A stretch of DNA of 54,091 nucleotides from assembly GCA_025455065.1 (NCBI GenBank), contig JALONG010000029.1, forward strand, positions 1 through 54,091, given 5' to 3'. The translations under genes were made by a program, and so were the position numbers. This document shows, piece by piece, positions 51,654-54,091 of this stretch. Under the pieces are notes generated by a model. That model was not told where the DNA came from. It saw only the letters and a program-made list of their open reading frames with translations, and made no database searches. Numbering within the stretch: the stretch's first letter is position 1; each line of letters starts with the position of its first letter. The stretch is from Candidatus Kapaibacterium sp. Lineage in GTDB: Bacteria > Bacteroidota > Ignavibacteria > Kapaibacteriales > UBA4661.

Positions 51654-53960
51654 ATGAATCCCCTCTTTGCCGAATATCGAAAATATCTGCTTACTGCGCT
51701 CTTGCTCGTGCTGCTATTGGCTTCACTGCTTGCTCCGGTAGGGCTTTTCGCTGGAGATGACTATGGAGAACGCTCACATCTGAAAGTAAATTCTGATGGT
51801 GTAATTTCGCTTACCCCAAAAGATTTGACGGGAACGGCAAACCCTGAAAAATACTTTATCGGCGTGTGGCATCCGACCGTTTGGCGGTATTTGCAAGACG
51901 ATAAGCCAGAGTTTGCTTCGCAACATCTCGACGACGCGCATTGGCGTTTAGTCAAAAACAACAGCCCTGAAGAAATTAAGCCCGATTGGAATCGTGTTTT
52001 TTGGCTGCGTTCGCATATTCGCATTGATTCTAGCTTGCGCTACGCAGCAATTGCGCTGTTGCCGCGGGGAGTAGGTGCTGCGGAGTATTATTTGAATGGA
52101 CGCTTGGTAGCTGTGATGGGGCATCCAAGCAATAATCCGTCGGAAGAAGTCGTTATCTCTGCGCGTGGAAAGCCTGCAATTATGCAGTTTGGTGGAGAAT
52201 TGGATAATGTTCTCGCCGTGCGCTATTCTTTCCATCGAATGCCAGTCGGATTTGCAGTCGCTCCTTCCGTCAAAAGCGAGCCTTTCCTGGGCGTGAGATT
52301 TGCACCCATCGAAGACGCGCTTGCTTTGCAACGCCAAAAAGAATCGTTTTATTCTGTGCGGTATTTGGTCGCTATCGGCATGATGCTTGCTTTGGGGCTG
52401 CTGCATATAGCACTTTTTGCCTTTAACCGTACGCAGCGTTTTCATTGGCTTTATGCGCTTTTTACATTCCTTGTGGCATTGCGCTTTTTGACCGTGTACA
52501 TGGAAAATATGAGTGAGCCGCATCCGGGAGTGTTGCTCTTCTTCAATTTTGTTCCGAAAGTCTATAACAACCTTATCCCTTTTGTGTGCTGGCTCTTTTT
52601 CTATGCGCTTTTTGCCGAAAAACTGTCTCGTCGGCGCTTGCGGATAAGTGCGGGGCTGACATTTGCTGTCATTATAGGGCTTTTTATTACATCCTCATCC
52701 CCCAATGTTTACCACTTCGTGTACGACGTTTCGATGGTGGTGATTATCTTGCAAGCCTTCGATGCCGGTCGTATTACGATTCGTGCGCTCCGTAGGAATG
52801 AAGCAGGTGCGGGGTTGATGCTCTTTGGTATTGCGGACTTTGGCGTGATGTGGACGATACGGTGGATTACCATGTTCTCTTTTTTCTCGTGGAAAATCTC
52901 ACAAAATGCTATGGAGACTTTTGTGTATGTGGGCTATATGTCCGTACCACTTGCAATGTCTCTCTACATAGCGCTTGTGGTCTCACGCACGCAGCGAAAA
53001 TTGGAGGAGCAGATTGTCCATGTCCAAGAACTTTCCGAGCGCACCTTAGAGCAGGAGCGCCAAGCGAAAGAGGCAGAAATCAGCCGCAAACTCCTCGAAG
53101 CCGACAACGAGCGCAAAACCCGTGAACTCGAAGAAGCCCGCACGCTTCAGCTTTCCATGCTTCCCAGCAAACTCCCCGACCACCCGCGCTACGAAATGGC
53201 AGCATTTATGCGCACAGCAACCGAAGTCGGCGGTGATTACTATGATTTTCGCTATGCTCCTGAAAGTGGCGCACTCGTCGCAGCTATTGGTGATGCTACC
53301 GGACACGGCATGAAAGCCGGGTATTTGGTTTCTACGACCAAAAGTTATTTTCAAACGCTGGCTATCAGCGAAAACGGTTCCGGCTTTTTGGCAAAACTTT
53401 CCGACGGCATCAAAAACATGAATTTGCGCGGGATGTATATGTGCCTAGCATTGGTGCGGTGTTTGGGTAGCGATGTGCATATTGCCATTGCGGGAATGCC
53501 TCCGGTGTTGATTTACCGTGCAGCAACGCGGAAACTTGAGCAAATCTGCGTCAAAGCGCTTCCGCTCGGCAGTGTGAGCAATTTTGAGTACCGCGAAGTA
53601 ATTACCTCGCTGGAAGCAGGTGATGTGATTTTGCTGATGACCGACGGACTGCCGGAACTCTTCAACGAACACGGAGAAATGCTGGATTACAGCCGCATTG
53701 AGGAATGTTTTCTTGCCAATGCCGAACGCTCTCCCATCGAAATTGTCAATGCTCTGAAAACCTGTGCTGAAGCGTGGTTGCAGAAGGCAACACTGCTTGA
53801 CGATATGACGTTTGTCGCACTGAAAATGAAATCTTCTGCTGCGCAAAATGCCTTTATTCCCACACAAAGCGCTCCACTACAACAAAGTACACGCCCAAAC
53901 GTCTTGACAAGCACTATCCACAGTTCACGTAAAGAAGCCGCTGAGGTGCTTTCTGCGTAG
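51654..53960 (+). CDS. 7TM receptor-type sensor with SpoIIE/PP2C phosphatase domain
   Basis: 768 residues from ATG 51654. Order: N-terminal signal/TM (YLLTALLLVLLLASLLAPVG), a jelly-roll-like extracellular domain (WNRVFWLRSHIRI, AAEYYLNGRLVAVMGHP), a seven-helix 7TMR-DISM region (YLVAIGMMLALGLLHIALFA onward), a coiled coil (LEEQIVHVQELSERTLEQER) and a C-terminal PP2C/SpoIIE domain with metal-binding Asp in EVGGDYYDF, AIGDATGHGMKAGYL, MTDGLPELFNEHGEMLDYS and DDMTFVALKM. It should dephosphorylate an anti-sigma-factor antagonist or similar regulator on an outside signal. No anti-sigma partner lies beside it. Confidence 0.93.
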   Translation: MNPLFAEYRKYLLTALLLVLLLASLLAPVGLFAGDDYGERSHLKVNSDGVISLTPKDLTGTANPEKYFIGVWHPTVWRYLQDDKPEFASQHLDDAHWRLVKNNSPEEIKPDWNRVFWLRSHIRIDSSLRYAAIALLPRGVGAAEYYLNGRLVAVMGHPSNNPSEEVVISARGKPAIMQFGGELDNVLAVRYSFHRMPVGFAVAPSVKSEPFLGVRFAPIEDALALQRQKESFYSVRYLVAIGMMLALGLLHIALFAFNRTQRFHWLYALFTFLVALRFLTVYMENMSEPHPGVLLFFNFVPKVYNNLIPFVCWLFFYALFAEKLSRRRLRISAGLTFAVIIGLFITSSSPNVYHFVYDVSMVVIILQAFDAGRITIRALRRNEAGAGLMLFGIADFGVMWTIRWITMFSFFSWKISQNAMETFVYVGYMSVPLAMSLYIALVVSRTQRKLEEQIVHVQELSERTLEQERQAKEAEISRKLLEADNERKTRELEEARTLQLSMLPSKLPDHPRYEMAAFMRTATEVGGDYYDFRYAPESGALVAAIGDATGHGMKAGYLVSTTKSYFQTLAISENGSGFLAKLSDGIKNMNLRGMYMCLALVRCLGSDVHIAIAGMPPVLIYRAATRKLEQICVKALPLGSVSNFEYREVITSLEAGDVILLMTDGLPELFNEHGEMLDYSRIEECFLANAERSPIEIVNALKTCAEAWLQKATLLDDMTFVALKMKSSAAQNAFIPTQSAPLQQSTRPNVLTSTIHSSRKEAAEVLSA

Positions 53961-54033
53961 TGTTGTGCTAACGTAAGACTGCTCATCTTCCCTTATACCA
54001 ATTTACGTTGAGGATTGTGCATTATTTTTTCAA

Positions 54034-54091
54034 TGCTTTTCTCTGGAAGCAGCATAAATACTCGCACAGACAAGAATGTCTGTGCCGCTGA
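54034..54091 (-). repeat. family D hairpin repeat, copy 2
   Basis: The reverse complement matches 834-891 at 57 of 58 positions, with the same 9-bp stem. It reaches the window edge, so its right boundary is unknown. Confidence 0.9.

Overview
The window looks like a chromosome segment from the Bacteroidota/Chlorobiota (FCB) side of the bacterial tree, perhaps an Ignavibacteria- or Kapabacteria-like lineage. This is an inference from type IX secretion (T9SS)-style C-terminal sorting domains, OmpA-barrel envelope proteins, 7TM-SpoIIE and TPR-based sensors, and starts that mostly lack a Shine-Dalgarno sequence. No rRNA, tRNA, CRISPR array or phage module was seen.

Layout. (1) 1-8.1 kb is a restriction-modification (R-M) island. 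It begins with a broken adenine methyltransferase convergent with a frameshifted HTH/endonuclease gene, then an antitoxin-like remnant, then an apparently intact four-gene operon: HNH endonuclease, m5C methyltransferase, second m5C methyltransferase, Bpu10I-like endonuclease. (2) 8.1-11.6 kb is dnaE. The second m5C methyltransferase starts with a copy of the first ~34-39 codons of dnaE, so the methyltransferase/endonuclease pair sits between two copies of the dnaE 5' end. (3) 11.6-17.1 kb holds a repeat-bearing spacer, a DUF3592 membrane protein, an EnvC-like amidase activator, a DUF433/DUF5615 toxin-antitoxin pair, and pyrF with a degenerate HsdR_N-like gene. (4) 17.2-21.3 kb is a co-directional set: sigma factor, a protein with an inner-membrane helix plus a beta-barrel-like C-terminus, a serpin lipoprotein and a small lipoprotein. 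(5) 21.5-43 kb carries a TPR-MCP hybrid, a Uma2 protein, two very large secreted proteins with sorting domains, and two tandem 797-residue OmpA-family proteins. (6) 43-54 kb carries a K+ channel, an IS3 remnant, a trp locus (leader peptide with attenuator, trpE, trpG, HAD phosphatase, trpD), a polytopic membrane protein and a 7TM-SpoIIE phosphatase.

Short non-autonomous repeats are abundant and several insertions can be dated relative to one another. Family A (two copies, 8-bp target duplications) has a family-B element nested in one copy, with the other copy giving the empty site. Family C (two copies) includes one inserted in the IS3 remnant with an exact 8-bp duplication. A hairpin repeat (family D) sits inside the broken methyltransferase and again, inverted, at the window's right edge. 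A heptamer repeat built on ACCAAGY is translated within three unrelated genes.

The most notable points are the dnaE-start/methyltransferase chimera, the trp attenuator with a five-Trp leader peptide, the nested repeats with direct empty-site evidence, and the sigma factor/IM-barrel/serpin cluster.
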